Source: an uncultured Allobaculum sp.
GTDB lineage: Bacteria; Bacillota_I; Bacilli_A; Erysipelotrichales; Erysipelotrichaceae
Reading direction: 5' to 3'
Length of the DNA: 58,291 nt
NCBI GenBank assembly: GCA_910579655.1
Contig: CAJTVE010000011.1
Coordinates: 1 to 58,291, forward strand
Shown here: piece after piece, positions 8,901 to 18,411 of the stretch
How the letters are laid out: every line of letters starts with the position of its first letter
Position numbering within the stretch: the first letter of the stretch is position 1
Made by a program: the position numbers and the translations under genes
The notes under the pieces: model-generated
The model's database searches: none
What the model was told of the DNA's origin: nothing
What the model saw: the letters and a program-made list of their open reading frames with translations, nothing else

Positions 8901-10437
8901 GCGGGTTGGTGACCTGCGCAAAGAGCTGCTTGAAGTAATGGAACAGGGAAGGGTGCAGCTTGGAAAGCAAGGCGAGCGGCACATCTGTTCCCATCGAAGC
9001 AACCGGTTCTTTATGGTCTTTGGCCATGGGCAGAATCTGGTCGTTGACATCTTCATAGGTATAGCCAAAGACACGGTATAACTGGTCGCGCACCGCCTGG
9101 GAGTGCATGCGCGGCTTTTTATCCGGGGCCTTTAAATCCTGCAAATGGAGCAGCTTGAGGTTGAGCCATTCGCCATATGGATTTTGTAAGGCATAGGATT
9201 TTTTGAGTTCTTCATCTGGGATCATCCGGCCCTGGCGGGTATCGATCAAAAGCATCTTGCCAGGCATCAGGCGGGATTTTACTTTGATTTTTTCAGGCGG
9301 AAGATCCAGAACACCGACTTCGGAAGAGAGAATGAACAATCCATCATCCGTGATGTAATACCGGGCTGGACGCAGACCGTTGCGGTCGAGCACTGCTCCA
9401 CACACTTCACCATCCGAGAAGAGAATGGCCGCCGGGCCATCCCATGGCTCCATCATGGTGGCGTAGTAGTGATAGAAATCTTTTTTGGCCGGATCCATTG
9501 GAACATGTTTCCAGGGTTCCGGAATGGAGATGGCAACGGCTTTGGCCAGATCCATGCCGTTCATCATCAAAAATTCCAGTGTATTGTCGAGCATCGAAGA
9601 GTCAGAGCCATCTGGATTGATCACCGGCAGGACTTTTTTGTATTGCTCATCGATGAGTGGAGAGGACATCGATTCTTCACGGGCGAGCATCCGGTTGGCA
9701 TTGCCGCGGATGGTGTTGATTTCACCATTGTGGGCGATCAGACGGTTTGGATGGGCACGCTTCCAGGATGGAGTCGTGTTGGTGGAGAATCGGGAATGGA
9801 CGATCGCAATGGCACTCTTGTAGTCAGGATCTTGCAGATCTTCATAGAAGCGGCGCAGCTGATCGACTAAAAACATGCCTTTATAGACGATTGTCCGGCA
9901 CGAAAGAGAAGCAACATAGGTATTTGGGCAGCTCTTTTCAAATTCACGGCGGATGACATAGAGCAATCGGTCAAAATCTTTTTTGGTTTTGACTTCTTCT
10001 GGAGCGCTTAAGAAAGCCTGCCAGATCGAAGGCATGCACTCACGGGCCTTCTGGCCAAGGATTTCTTCGGTTACAGGCACTTTCCGCCAGCCATCAAACG
10101 TGCATCCTTCTTTGCGGGCGATGGTTTCAAACAGACGTTTGGCCTGGTTGCGTTCGAGCTGGTCTTGTGGGAAGAAAAACATCCCGATTCCGGTTTTTCC
10201 TTTTGGCTGATAGGCAATGCCTTCCTTTTGGGCAGCTTTTTCAAAGAAGTCATCGGAAATCTGCAGCAGAATTCCCACTCCATCGCCTACCGTGCCGGTG
10301 GCGTCTTTACCCGCACGATGTTCGAGTTTTTCGACAATATGGAGAGCCTGGTCGACGACCTGATGGGATTGTGTTCCATCGATTTGGCAGACAGTGCCGA
10401 TTCCGCAGGCATCATGTTCTTTAAACAGTTCGTTCAT
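5950..10437 (-). CDS. gltB: Glutamate synthase large (alpha) subunit
   Basis: Transfers the amide nitrogen of glutamine to 2-oxoglutarate, giving two glutamates. Order of domains: class II glutaminase with its nucleophile Cys11 exposed after removal of a 10-residue propeptide (HDA|CGIG); a central linker domain; the FMN-binding synthase barrel with KPGEGGHLPGGK; the 3Fe-4S cysteines in CRMMRVCSLDTC; and a C-terminal GXGXG beta-helix (GGAGQSFGAF). 1495 residues, full length. AAAGGAAG precedes the ATG. It lies 12 nt after asnB and 19 nt before gltD, so the three genes are one operon; pairing AsnB with GOGAT joins two glutamine-consuming amidotransferases. Confidence 0.98.
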   Translation of the reverse strand: MNELFKEHDACGIGTVCQIDGTQSHQVVDQALHIVEKLEHRAGKDATGTVGDGVGILLQISDDFFEKAAQKEGIAYQPKGKTGIGMFFFPQDQLERNQAKRLFETIARKEGCTFDGWRKVPVTEEILGQKARECMPSIWQAFLSAPEEVKTKKDFDRLLYVIRREFEKSCPNTYVASLSCRTIVYKGMFLVDQLRRFYEDLQDPDYKSAIAIVHSRFSTNTTPSWKRAHPNRLIAHNGEINTIRGNANRMLAREESMSSPLIDEQYKKVLPVINPDGSDSSMLDNTLEFLMMNGMDLAKAVAISIPEPWKHVPMDPAKKDFYHYYATMMEPWDGPAAILFSDGEVCGAVLDRNGLRPARYYITDDGLFILSSEVGVLDLPPEKIKVKSRLMPGKMLLIDTRQGRMIPDEELKKSYALQNPYGEWLNLKLLHLQDLKAPDKKPRMHSQAVRDQLYRVFGYTYEDVNDQILPMAKDHKEPVASMGTDVPLALLSKLHPSLFHYFKQLFAQVTNPPIDSLREKVVTDTTIYIGASGNLLEEKANNCAMLEINHPILDARDMDKIRHLDKPGLKSRVISLLFYKGMPLKDALDQLFIECDRAYRDGCSILILSDKGVDESHMAIPSLLAVSALEQHLVRTKKKTAMSILLESGEPKTVHEFAALLGFGASAIYPYLAHECIEELIEKDILDKEPSKAIEDYNAAILSGIVKIAAKMGISTLQSYQGAQIFEAIGISKDVIDAYFTNTQYEMGGIGLKEIEEDLLWHHARAFDPLGLSVNTSLDSIGFHKLRSGKGKEDHLYDPKAIVMLQKATQTGDYELFKEYSAMIHDPGRPHNLRNLLKFKGGHPIDLNEVEPIENIVRRFKTGAMSYGSISQEAHECMAQAMNALHGRSNSGEGGERPERYGTDKNSAIKQVASGRFGVDSAYLCSANEIQIKMAQGAKPGEGGHLPGGKVYPWIAKTRCSTPGVTLISPPPHHDIYSIEDLAQLIFDLKNANRDARISVKLCSENGVGTVACGVAKAGASVILISGYDGGTGAAGQSSIHHAGLPWELGLMQSHKELVANGLRSQVILETDGKLMSGIDVAIAALLGAEEYGFATAPLVTMGCRMMRVCSLDTCPFGVATQNEELRKRFKGKPEYVMNFMRFTAMELREIMAELGFRTLDEMIGHAELLEVDETITPRAGLAKLDDLLEQIQPAHHQPEAAYDFQLEKSIDVDQLLPRLSKSIKRRKPASMDVDICSTNRTFGTILGSEMTKALKPGEEFEEDLITVRAHGGAGQSFGAFIPKGLRLECEGDANDYFGKGLSGGTLAIYPPEVNGFKPEENVIIGNVALYGATKGKAFINGIAGERFCVRNSGAIAVAEGCGDHGLEYMTGGIAVVLGKTGKNFAAGMSGGIAYVLDVDHDLYLNVNQELVDIEMVESKQDIETLQHILQQHVAATNSPLAKALLKDYHNNLSHFKKIVPRDYQHVRDQIKYLEDRGYNHDEATLKAFRMVHPQ

Positions 10438-10449
10438 AGGTCTTCCTTT

Positions 10450-12033
10450 CTAGTTTCCGCTCTGGTCATAGTTGGAAAGCACACGGGCCGATGGGTCGTT
10501 GACGTTGCAGCCTTCCCAGTTCGGGTTGGGCATCCAGAAACCGGCAATCATCTGGGCCTGGCCTGGATAGTACTTTTCAAAAATTTCACGGTATAACAAA
10601 GATTCTTTGGTAAATGGAGCCGACCAGGCATACTGGCTGGCTTTTTGTTCAAACTGGGCATCAGAATACTTGGCCTGGGCATAGGCTTTGAGATCATCTG
10701 CCATGCTGTGGCCGACAGCATCCGAGAAGGCTGCTTTCTGACGGAACAGGATGGACTCGGGCAGCAGATGGTCCGCTTCAAAGGCGTGGCGCAGGAGGTA
10801 TTTACCCATGTTGTAAGTGTTCATCTTCATGGCTGGATCAATCGCCATGACATATTTCACGAATTCCAGGTCGCCAAACGGAACGCGTGCTTCCATGGAG
10901 TGCGTCGAAATGCACCGATCGGCGCGTAAAACGTCATACATATGGAGTTCATGAACACGCTTTTCGCTTTCTTTCTGGAATTCTTCGGCACTTGGGGCAA
11001 AATCCGTATATTTATAGCCAAACAGCTCATCAGAGATTTCACCGGTCATCAAAACCCGGATATCCGAGATCTGGTGGATTTTCTTGCAGATCAGATACAT
11101 GCCCATTGAGGCCCGAATGGTGGTGATATCGAAAGTTCCCAGTTCCGCAATCACTTCTTCAAGCGCATCGAGAACTTCCTTTTCGGTCATGATCAGTTCG
11201 TGATGGTTGCTGCCAATGTATTCAGCAACCTGTCGGGCGTACTTTAAGTCAATGGCATCACTGTCCATGCCAATCGCAAAGGTTTCAATCGGTTTATCCG
11301 ACTTTGCGGCGCCAATCGCACACACCAGGGAAGAATCCAGCCCGCCGGAAAGCAGATAGCCAACCGGCATATCCGAATCGAGGCGTTTGAGAACACCATC
11401 GACCAGACGGTCATGAATGCCCTGGCAGACAGTTTCGAGGTCGTCATGAATGACTTCATCGACTTTTCGCATATCGCGATAGCAGATAAACTCGCCATCT
11501 TTGTAATAATGGCCGGGCGGGAACGGGAAGATCTGGTCGACCAGACCCACCAGGTTTTTGGCTTCGGATGCAAACACGATTTCATGCTGCGGCGTGTAGC
11601 CAAAATGGAGCGGGCGGATGCCGATGGGATCACGGGCGGCGATTAAGCGGTCGCTTTTGCCATCATAAATGACACAGGCATATTCGGCATCGAGCATCGC
11701 AAACATGTCGGTTCCATATTCTTCATATAGAGGAAGCAGGATTTCACAATCGGACTGGGAAACGAACGAGTAGCCTTTTTGTTTCAGTTCTTCTTTCAGC
11801 GGGCGGAATCCATAAATCTCACCATTGCAGATGGCTGCATTTTCGCCAAGAAAGAAGGGCTGCATGCCGGTCGAGGCTACGCCCATAATGGACAGGCGCT
11901 GAAATCCCAGCACGGCATTGTCTAAAACGGCAATCCGCTGATCATCAGGTCCGCGGCTTTCCGTCTTTTTGAGTGCAGCTTCGATTTTTAAAAGATCGGG
12001 TCGGTCAGTTTCAATCGCAAATACAGTACACAT
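10450..12033 (-). CDS. asnB: Asparagine synthase B (glutamine-hydrolysing)
   Basis: Makes asparagine from aspartate, ATP and glutamine. The N-terminal Ntn glutaminase requires Cys2, so translation must start at the ATG at 12033 (MCTVFAIE), which is preceded by AAGGAGA 8 nt upstream; the in-frame ATG at 12060 would bury this cysteine and lacks a ribosome binding site. The C-terminal ATP-pyrophosphatase domain carries the P-loop LLSGGLDSSL and the MTGEISDELFGY segment. About 527 residues, similar to E. coli AsnB. First gene of the asnB-gltB-gltD operon behind a leader of roughly 345 nt with two strong hairpins. Confidence 0.96.
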   Translation of the reverse strand: MCTVFAIETDRPDLLKIEAALKKTESRGPDDQRIAVLDNAVLGFQRLSIMGVASTGMQPFFLGENAAICNGEIYGFRPLKEELKQKGYSFVSQSDCEILLPLYEEYGTDMFAMLDAEYACVIYDGKSDRLIAARDPIGIRPLHFGYTPQHEIVFASEAKNLVGLVDQIFPFPPGHYYKDGEFICYRDMRKVDEVIHDDLETVCQGIHDRLVDGVLKRLDSDMPVGYLLSGGLDSSLVCAIGAAKSDKPIETFAIGMDSDAIDLKYARQVAEYIGSNHHELIMTEKEVLDALEEVIAELGTFDITTIRASMGMYLICKKIHQISDIRVLMTGEISDELFGYKYTDFAPSAEEFQKESEKRVHELHMYDVLRADRCISTHSMEARVPFGDLEFVKYVMAIDPAMKMNTYNMGKYLLRHAFEADHLLPESILFRQKAAFSDAVGHSMADDLKAYAQAKYSDAQFEQKASQYAWSAPFTKESLLYREIFEKYYPGQAQMIAGFWMPNPNWEGCNVNDPSARVLSNYDQSGN

Positions 12034-12380
12034 ACGATGGTTCTCCTTTTGATTGATCATCAGTTTGACTGGATCCAGCTTTAAGCCGTGGCAGAAACTT
12101 AAAGCGGATGGGAGGTTTGGAATTCAATCCAATTTCTTTCTTCAAATTCCGGGGCCCCAGAGAAAAAGCCATTGGGATGATCCCAGGAATCTGAAGAAAG
12201 AAACCAGGAAAACAAGAAGGATCAGCGAAAACTGACGGGAGGAAAATCAAGAGTCAGTCAGAGCTGATATTGGAATCTGTGATCATTTCCTGTTTCCTGA
12301 TCGTCTTTGCATTTCGATCCTGGCCAGAAGAGAGACAAGATCGAAACGCGAAGTTATAAACAATTCTTTATGAAATAAAG
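12034..12380 (-). promoter_or_regulatory. Long structured leader of the asnB-gltBD operon
   Basis: Between the predicted start of transcription near 12380 and the asnB ATG lie two long hairpins. The first pairs 12305-12319 with 12339-12353 (15 positions, one mismatch). The second pairs 12133-12150 with 12186-12203 (18 positions, one mismatch) and holds GGGGCCCC and a smaller stem in its centre. No coding frame with a ribosome binding site lies here. Function is inferred: an RNA-based control region. No U-tract follows either hairpin, so simple intrinsic termination is not shown. Confidence 0.55.
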
Positions 12381-12415
12381 ATTGTAGATTAAAATTTGAT
12401 AAAAAGGTTTGGCAA
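12365..12415 (-). promoter_or_regulatory. Predicted asnB promoter with dyad at the start site
   Basis: On the minus strand TTGCCA (12415-12410) and TTTAAT (12393-12388) are 16 bp apart. Just downstream, at the expected start, is a dyad TCTTTAT-gaa-ATAAAGA (12365-12381), placed where an operator would block initiation. It does not fit the GlnR consensus TGTNAN7TNACA. Confidence 0.45.
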
Positions 12416-12420
12416 ATTGG

Positions 12421-12451
12421 GTAAAAAACAAGCGGCGTTTATGCCGCTTGT
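12421..12451 (-). terminator. glnN: Intrinsic terminator of glnN
   Basis: A 9-bp G+C-rich stem (12428-12436 with 12443-12451, 6-nt loop) is followed on the minus strand by a run of six Ts. It starts 7 nt after the glnN stop and separates glnN from the asnB transcript. Confidence 0.9.
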
Positions 12452-12457
12452 AAATTT

Positions 12458-14551
<2,094 letters not shown>

Positions 14552-14573
14552 AATCCATCTCCTTAGTCTTGTC

Positions 14574-14688
14574 AATAAAAAAAGGCAATAACGAACCGGC
14601 TGCACCTTCGCCCGGTTTCAATGACTGCCAAGCAGTCCTGAAAGTTAGGCTTCAAGTGAAGCATTGCGGCGTCATTGCCTTTGACTGG
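14574..14688 (-). promoter_or_regulatory. Structured leader RNA of glnN, candidate riboswitch or attenuator
   Basis: On the minus strand a 13-bp closing helix (14682-14670 with 14593-14581, one G-U pair) encloses three hairpins in order: 14662-14649 (GCTTCA/TGAAGC), 14637-14623 (GACTGC/GCAGTC) and 14617-14594 (AACCGG/CCGGTT, with the loop containing GCGAAGGTGCA). The 3' side of the closing helix runs into seven Us, making it an intrinsic terminator, and the glnN ribosome binding site follows within 20 nt. The predicted start of transcription is about 6 nt before the helix. It is not a tRNA, T-box or glnA-type glutamine riboswitch as far as I can see. Structure is seen; ligand sensing is inference. 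Confidence 0.7.
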
Positions 14689-14694
14689 TGAAAG

Positions 14695-14722
14695 ATTACA
14701 AAATTTAGCGGGCACCTGTCAA
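14695..14722 (-). promoter_or_regulatory. Predicted glnN promoter
   Basis: On the minus strand a consensus TTGACA (14722-14717) and TGTAAT (14700-14695) are 16 bp apart. This places the transcript start at about 14688, directly before the closing helix of the leader. Confidence 0.7.
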
Positions 14723-15715
14723 GGATACGTCCTGAAAAATGAAAACTTTTTTCGAAAAGACATGAAAATACGTGAAAGCTGCTCGATTTACGTCGTTTTT
14801 AAGGGATTCTGGTTCTAAATCCCTTAATTTGACTGTTATGAATTCTCTATCCCTGAAATTTGGGAAAAATATGGTTTTTATCCCATGGATCTGGTAGAGT
14901 TTTTAAGCCTGAATCCGATTGGAATGTCTGATTAGGATTTGAACCAGTCTTATATAGATTGAATTCGACTCGATTCTGCTAAAGGAAAAGACGCGATCAA
15001 AGCGATGCCCACTGCTTTTTTCAACGAGCCGACACGATCCCTGAGTCATCGAAGAGTGAAAATCCGATTGCTGGGCATCCGGTTTTGATTTGTAAAGAAA
15101 GGCCGCTTTTTACGAAAAATCAAGCCGATTGCATCTCTGGATGGTTGAATCCAAAACGAACCGTCCCCAGATTGTCTATACTATTGAATAAACCAAACAA
15201 AAGCTGAATCAATCAGCGGTATGGTTTCTGAATAAAGTTTCGATATTCTGTCTGCCTCTAAATCCAACATTTCTGAAAAAACAGCGCCTTCTGCCTTTGA
15301 CTACTCCAGCGTTCGATTGATCTTTTCAGTCTGGATGCAGACAGGATTCAATATCTGTTTTCAACGCGAATAAATATTTCGAAAATCGGTAATTGAAAGA
15401 CTGAGATTCTGACCACAGCCATGAATTGCCATTGGGCCAGATCTTCAGAGATTTTTTGATGCTCAACCAGTGCTTAAAAACGAAGAATATGATCCATTTC
15501 CAATATAGAGCAGAACGTTTAGAGCAGAACGAATCGCAGGAACGTTTTCACAGTTGTTCATTCTGAACCGATCCAGAACGCTGCCAAGGCAGGGTAGTTC
15601 ATATCACAGATCGGGTGTGACAATGATGCTGGCCGCTTTTTAGCCTGTTTTGCATGGACTGAAGGATGGAGGGGGCAGAAAGTTTCAGGAAATGGATTAA
15701 AGAAGGGAAATTGAA
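14723..15715. other. About 1 kb intergenic region between glnN and the GS-like gene
   Basis: No supported coding frame. Visible elements: inverted repeats 14801-14808/14818-14825 and 15004-15011/15073-15080; an 11-nt direct repeat AGAGCAGAACG (15507-15517 and 15521-15531, 14-nt period); and, close to the downstream gene, two small hairpins, CTGCC/GGCAG near 15581-15592 and TCACA/TGTGA near 15604-15620 with a loop containing ATCGGG. The last two are where a target of the ANTAR protein might be sought, but a canonical pair of AnnGnn hexaloop hairpins is not clear. Confidence 0.4.
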
Positions 15716-16882
15716 ATGACGACTCGAGAAGATGTACTGAACTATGTCGAAGACGAGGGCGTGAAGTTTATCCGCCTTGGTTTTTACGACTTGTTTGGTA
15801 AACAGAAAAATGTATCTATTATGCCAAGACAGCTCAACCGGGCCTTTGAAAAAGGGGTGGCGATTGATGCCACCCAGATTTTTCCTGGCTGCACCCACGA
15901 GGGAACGGATCTGATTATCAAACCCGATCCTTCCACAATGGTGCTGCTGCCCTGGCGCAGCATGGAGAACGGTGTGATCCATATGGTCTGCGATTTGTAT
16001 ACGATTGATGGCAAACCTTTTGAAGCCGACACCCGTCTGTTGCTCAAACGCGTTCTTCAATCTGTTGCCAGCCAAGATCTGGAAGTGCTGATGGCTGCCA
16101 AAAATGAGTTTTATCTGTTTGAACGGGATGAAAATGGCAATCCAACGAAGAAGCCATTTGATCATGGCGGGTATATGGATGTGGCGCCTCTTGATCAGGG
16201 GGAAAACATCCGGCGCGAAATCTGCCTGATTCTGGAAGAAATGGGTCTGGATCCCCATAAGTCCTATCATCAGTCCGGACCCGGCCAGAATGAGATTGAT
16301 TTTCACTTCTCAGATCCATTGCAGGCAGCGGATGAGGCCAGCCTGTTTAAATGGGTGGTCCGGACTACAGCCAATTCCAATGGCTTATATGCGGATTTTT
16401 CTGCTAAGCCGTTAGAAGACCAGGCAGGCAGTTCCATGCACGTTCAGGTCCGTTTTGTTGAAGGGTTAAAAAAAAGAGACGCCTTTATTGCGGGTCTGCT
16501 CAAATACCTGCCGGAAATGCAGTTATTCATGTGCTCGTCGCCACTTTCCGTCAAACGGCTGGCTTCGGTCAATGCGCCAGGTCGTTTTGATGTGTCGGAT
16601 ACAGTCCGCAATGTGATGGTCCGCATCCCGCCGTTGGCTAAAGATGTGATTGAAGTCAGACTCCCAGATTCACTGACCAACCCCTATCTCAATTTTGCGC
16701 TGGTTTTGATTGCCGGCCTGCAGGGCATCGAAGAAAATCTGGATCTGCCAAAGAACGCAGATCGCCCGGTCGCTTCATCCTTAAAAGAAGCCAAGGAACT
16801 CGTCCAAACTTCCCAGCTCATCGAACAGACTCTTCATCCTGATCTGGTGAATGCCTACCTGGCGGTGGAGGAAGAGTGTTAA
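15716..16882 (+). CDS. Divergent type I glutamine synthetase-like protein
   Basis: 388 residues, shorter than ordinary GSI (about 440-470). It has the beta-grasp and catalytic segments: LGFYDLFGKQKN (about 21-32), KNEFYLF (Glu131), SGPGQNEIDF (Glu193), SSMHVQV (His242), and IEVRLPDSLTNPYL (Glu313, Arg315). Two usual residues are changed: GQHE is GQNE, and the second His of the MHVH motif is Gln244. It may therefore not be a normal glutamine synthetase; gamma-glutamyl ligation of another amine or a sensory role are alternatives. AGAAGGGA precedes the ATG. The stop overlaps the next gene, an ANTAR regulator, an arrangement known for clostridial glnA-nitR. Confidence 0.85.
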   Translation: MTTREDVLNYVEDEGVKFIRLGFYDLFGKQKNVSIMPRQLNRAFEKGVAIDATQIFPGCTHEGTDLIIKPDPSTMVLLPWRSMENGVIHMVCDLYTIDGKPFEADTRLLLKRVLQSVASQDLEVLMAAKNEFYLFERDENGNPTKKPFDHGGYMDVAPLDQGENIRREICLILEEMGLDPHKSYHQSGPGQNEIDFHFSDPLQAADEASLFKWVVRTTANSNGLYADFSAKPLEDQAGSSMHVQVRFVEGLKKRDAFIAGLLKYLPEMQLFMCSSPLSVKRLASVNAPGRFDVSDTVRNVMVRIPPLAKDVIEVRLPDSLTNPYLNFALVLIAGLQGIEENLDLPKNADRPVASSLKEAKELVQTSQLIEQTLHPDLVNAYLAVEEEC

Positions 16883-17481
16883 AAAAGCGGCTGCTGATTG
16901 TCCAGGAGTGTCCAATTCTGCCGCAGGAGGTTTTTGCGGCTTCAGAATGGGAAATTGTGAATGCAGAAACGCTGGAAAAAGCCAAACGTCTTCTGGGGAC
17001 TTCGACGTTTGATCTTCTAGCCGCCCAGCTGCAGCCGAAATCCTCGGCTCTCGGTTCAGGAGTTCTGGAACTGAGCACGATTCACTCGCTGTCTGCAGTG
17101 GTGTTCTGCCCCAGTGAAAAAATCGATACAATCAGCTACCAATTTCGAAGCGCCCCAATCCTGGTTCTGCCCTTGCAGACACCCAGGACTGTTTTATTGC
17201 AGGTTCTGGCTTACCTGTCCAAAACCGTTGATACCAAGCGCCGCCTGCAGGATTCTATTAATAAGGAAAAGCGGCGGTTTCAGGATGAAAAACTGGTCAG
17301 CCAGTGCAAAGTTCAGCTCGTTTCATTGTGCAGATGGAGTGAAGATAAGGCGCATCAGTATATATTGAAAACAGCCATGGACCATTCCATGACCAAATCT
17401 GCCGCTGCCCGGCAGATCATGCGAAAACTGGAGAGAATCGTCAATGAAAACCAAAAAAACCAATGCAATGCGTCATCTTGA
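16876..17481 (+). CDS. ANTAR-domain RNA-binding antiterminator (NitR-like)
   Basis: 201 residues. The N-terminal half (about 1-110) looks like a degenerate receiver domain (LLIVQECPILPQEVF...), followed by a helical linker (residues 120-140) and a C-terminal ANTAR domain (about 140-195) with VQLVSLCRWSEDKAHQYI and SMTKSAAARQIM. ANTAR proteins bind paired RNA hairpins and prevent terminator formation, often at nitrogen genes. The GTG start at 16876 has GGAGG 6 nt upstream and overlaps the GS-like stop by 7 nt, implying translational coupling. The canonical phospho-acceptor Asp is not obvious, so activation may be by protein contact, for example with the GS-like partner (inference). Confidence 0.82.
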   Translation: MLKKRLLIVQECPILPQEVFAASEWEIVNAETLEKAKRLLGTSTFDLLAAQLQPKSSALGSGVLELSTIHSLSAVVFCPSEKIDTISYQFRSAPILVLPLQTPRTVLLQVLAYLSKTVDTKRRLQDSINKEKRRFQDEKLVSQCKVQLVSLCRWSEDKAHQYILKTAMDHSMTKSAAARQIMRKLERIVNENQKNQCNASS

Positions 17482-17920
17482 TACCCTCAAGCTGCCCTAT
17501 GAACATTTCGATCTGAATTTAAAAGAAGCGGCCGATGCCAATACGGTTGCCGATTTGCTTCATGCCAAAAAAGAACAGGTCTTCAAGACTTTAGTGACCG
17601 AATCCAATGATAAGGAACATTTTGTTTTCATGATTCCGGCTGACAGGCATCTGTCTTTGAAAAAAGCCGCCAAGGCTGCCGGTAAAAAGAAAATTGAAAT
17701 GGTCGCCCAGAAACAATTGCTTCCTTTAACCGGCTATGTCCATGGCGGCTGCTCCCCGCTGGGAATGAAGAAACAGTTTCCGACTTTCTTTGACCAGAGT
17801 GCCTTAGATTTTGAGACTATCTATTTTTCCGGCGGCAAAATCGGCGTCCAGATCCAGATGGATCCAAGACTGCTCGAACAGGCTGTCGAAGCAAAGGCGT
17901 TTGATCTTTGTGAAGATTAA
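17444..17920 (+). CDS. ybaK: YbaK/EbsC-type aminoacyl-tRNA deacylase
   Basis: 158 residues. Hydrolyses mischarged Cys-tRNA(Pro) in the YbaK branch. The single domain shows the family pattern: ADANTVADLLHAKKEQVFKT, KLxLKKAAKAAGKKK-like helix, the TGYVHGGCSPLG loop and IYFSGGKIGVQIQMDP at the C-terminus. GGAGAG precedes the ATG at 17444, which lies inside the end of the ANTAR frame (38-nt overlap), so it belongs to the GS-like/ANTAR transcript. A link to nitrogen control is only positional. A strong terminator follows. Confidence 0.9.
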   Translation: MKTKKTNAMRHLDTLKLPYEHFDLNLKEAADANTVADLLHAKKEQVFKTLVTESNDKEHFVFMIPADRHLSLKKAAKAAGKKKIEMVAQKQLLPLTGYVHGGCSPLGMKKQFPTFFDQSALDFETIYFSGGKIGVQIQMDPRLLEQAVEAKAFDLCED

Positions 17921-17964
17921 GTCTAGAGAAAACCCTCAAACCGTGCTTAAAAGAAACGAAATAT

Positions 17965-18001
17965 AAAGTGATGACATTTCTGATCATCACTTTTTCTTTT
18001 T
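17965..18001 (+). terminator. Intrinsic terminator after ybaK
   Basis: A 10-bp stem (17965-17974 with 17984-17993) runs into a T-rich tract to 18001. It ends the GS-like/ANTAR/ybaK operon. Confidence 0.88.
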
Positions 18002-18046
18002 TTGGAAATTCAAAGCGCGTCACTGCCTTCAAAAAAACGCTTCCGG

Positions 18047-18112
18047 TATAATCAGGAAGGTAGTTTTCAGGAATAGAAAGCGGGTATCCATTCCGAAAAT
18101 GAATTCATTTTC
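18047..18112 (+). promoter_or_regulatory. TATAAT box and 18-bp perfect palindrome upstream of the GH13 gene
   Basis: A perfect -10 hexamer at 18047-18052 is followed 42 nt later by an 18-bp uninterrupted palindrome at 18095-18112 centred on GAATTC. No clear -35 was seen. The palindrome is a candidate operator for the sugar-active gene 300 nt downstream. The remaining stretch 18113-18411 has no other recognisable element. Confidence 0.4.
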
Positions 18113-18411
18113 AATTTATTTTCCAGTGAATTCAAGGAATAATTCCCAAGACTGGTCCGAATTCAGACATTCCGCCTTGTCTGCCCAGTGAACGCTTTCC
18201 ACGCCTGAATACAATGGGTCTGTTTGTAAAACAAAATCCTCCCGAATGATTTCAGATCTTCGGTTTACAGATGGATTTCAGCTGCAGCATTTCTGGACTG
18301 ATGGAAATGGATCTGGCTGGATATCTCGAGATTATTTTGTCTGAAAAGATCTGAATGGGTGATTCTTAATTATTTTTCTGGTTTTGTTTCGATCACAAAG
18401 GAGCGTAGGCA

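Noticed and set aside
14594..14662. ANTAR dual-hairpin target in the glnN leader
   Set aside because: None of the three hairpins has a hexaloop with A at position 1 and G at position 4.
14581..14682. tRNA gene
   Set aside because: The cloverleaf-like fold has no T-loop GTTCRA at the right place, no proper anticodon stem and ends in a U-tract; it fits a leader RNA better.
14581..14682. Glycine riboswitch
   Set aside because: Short core-like pieces (CGAAGGTGCA, CTTTCAGGAC) are present but in the wrong order, and the GGAGAG partner strand is missing.
15599..16306. 235-codon minus-strand frame
   Set aside because: Antisense to the GS-like gene, which has clear family motifs and a ribosome binding site.
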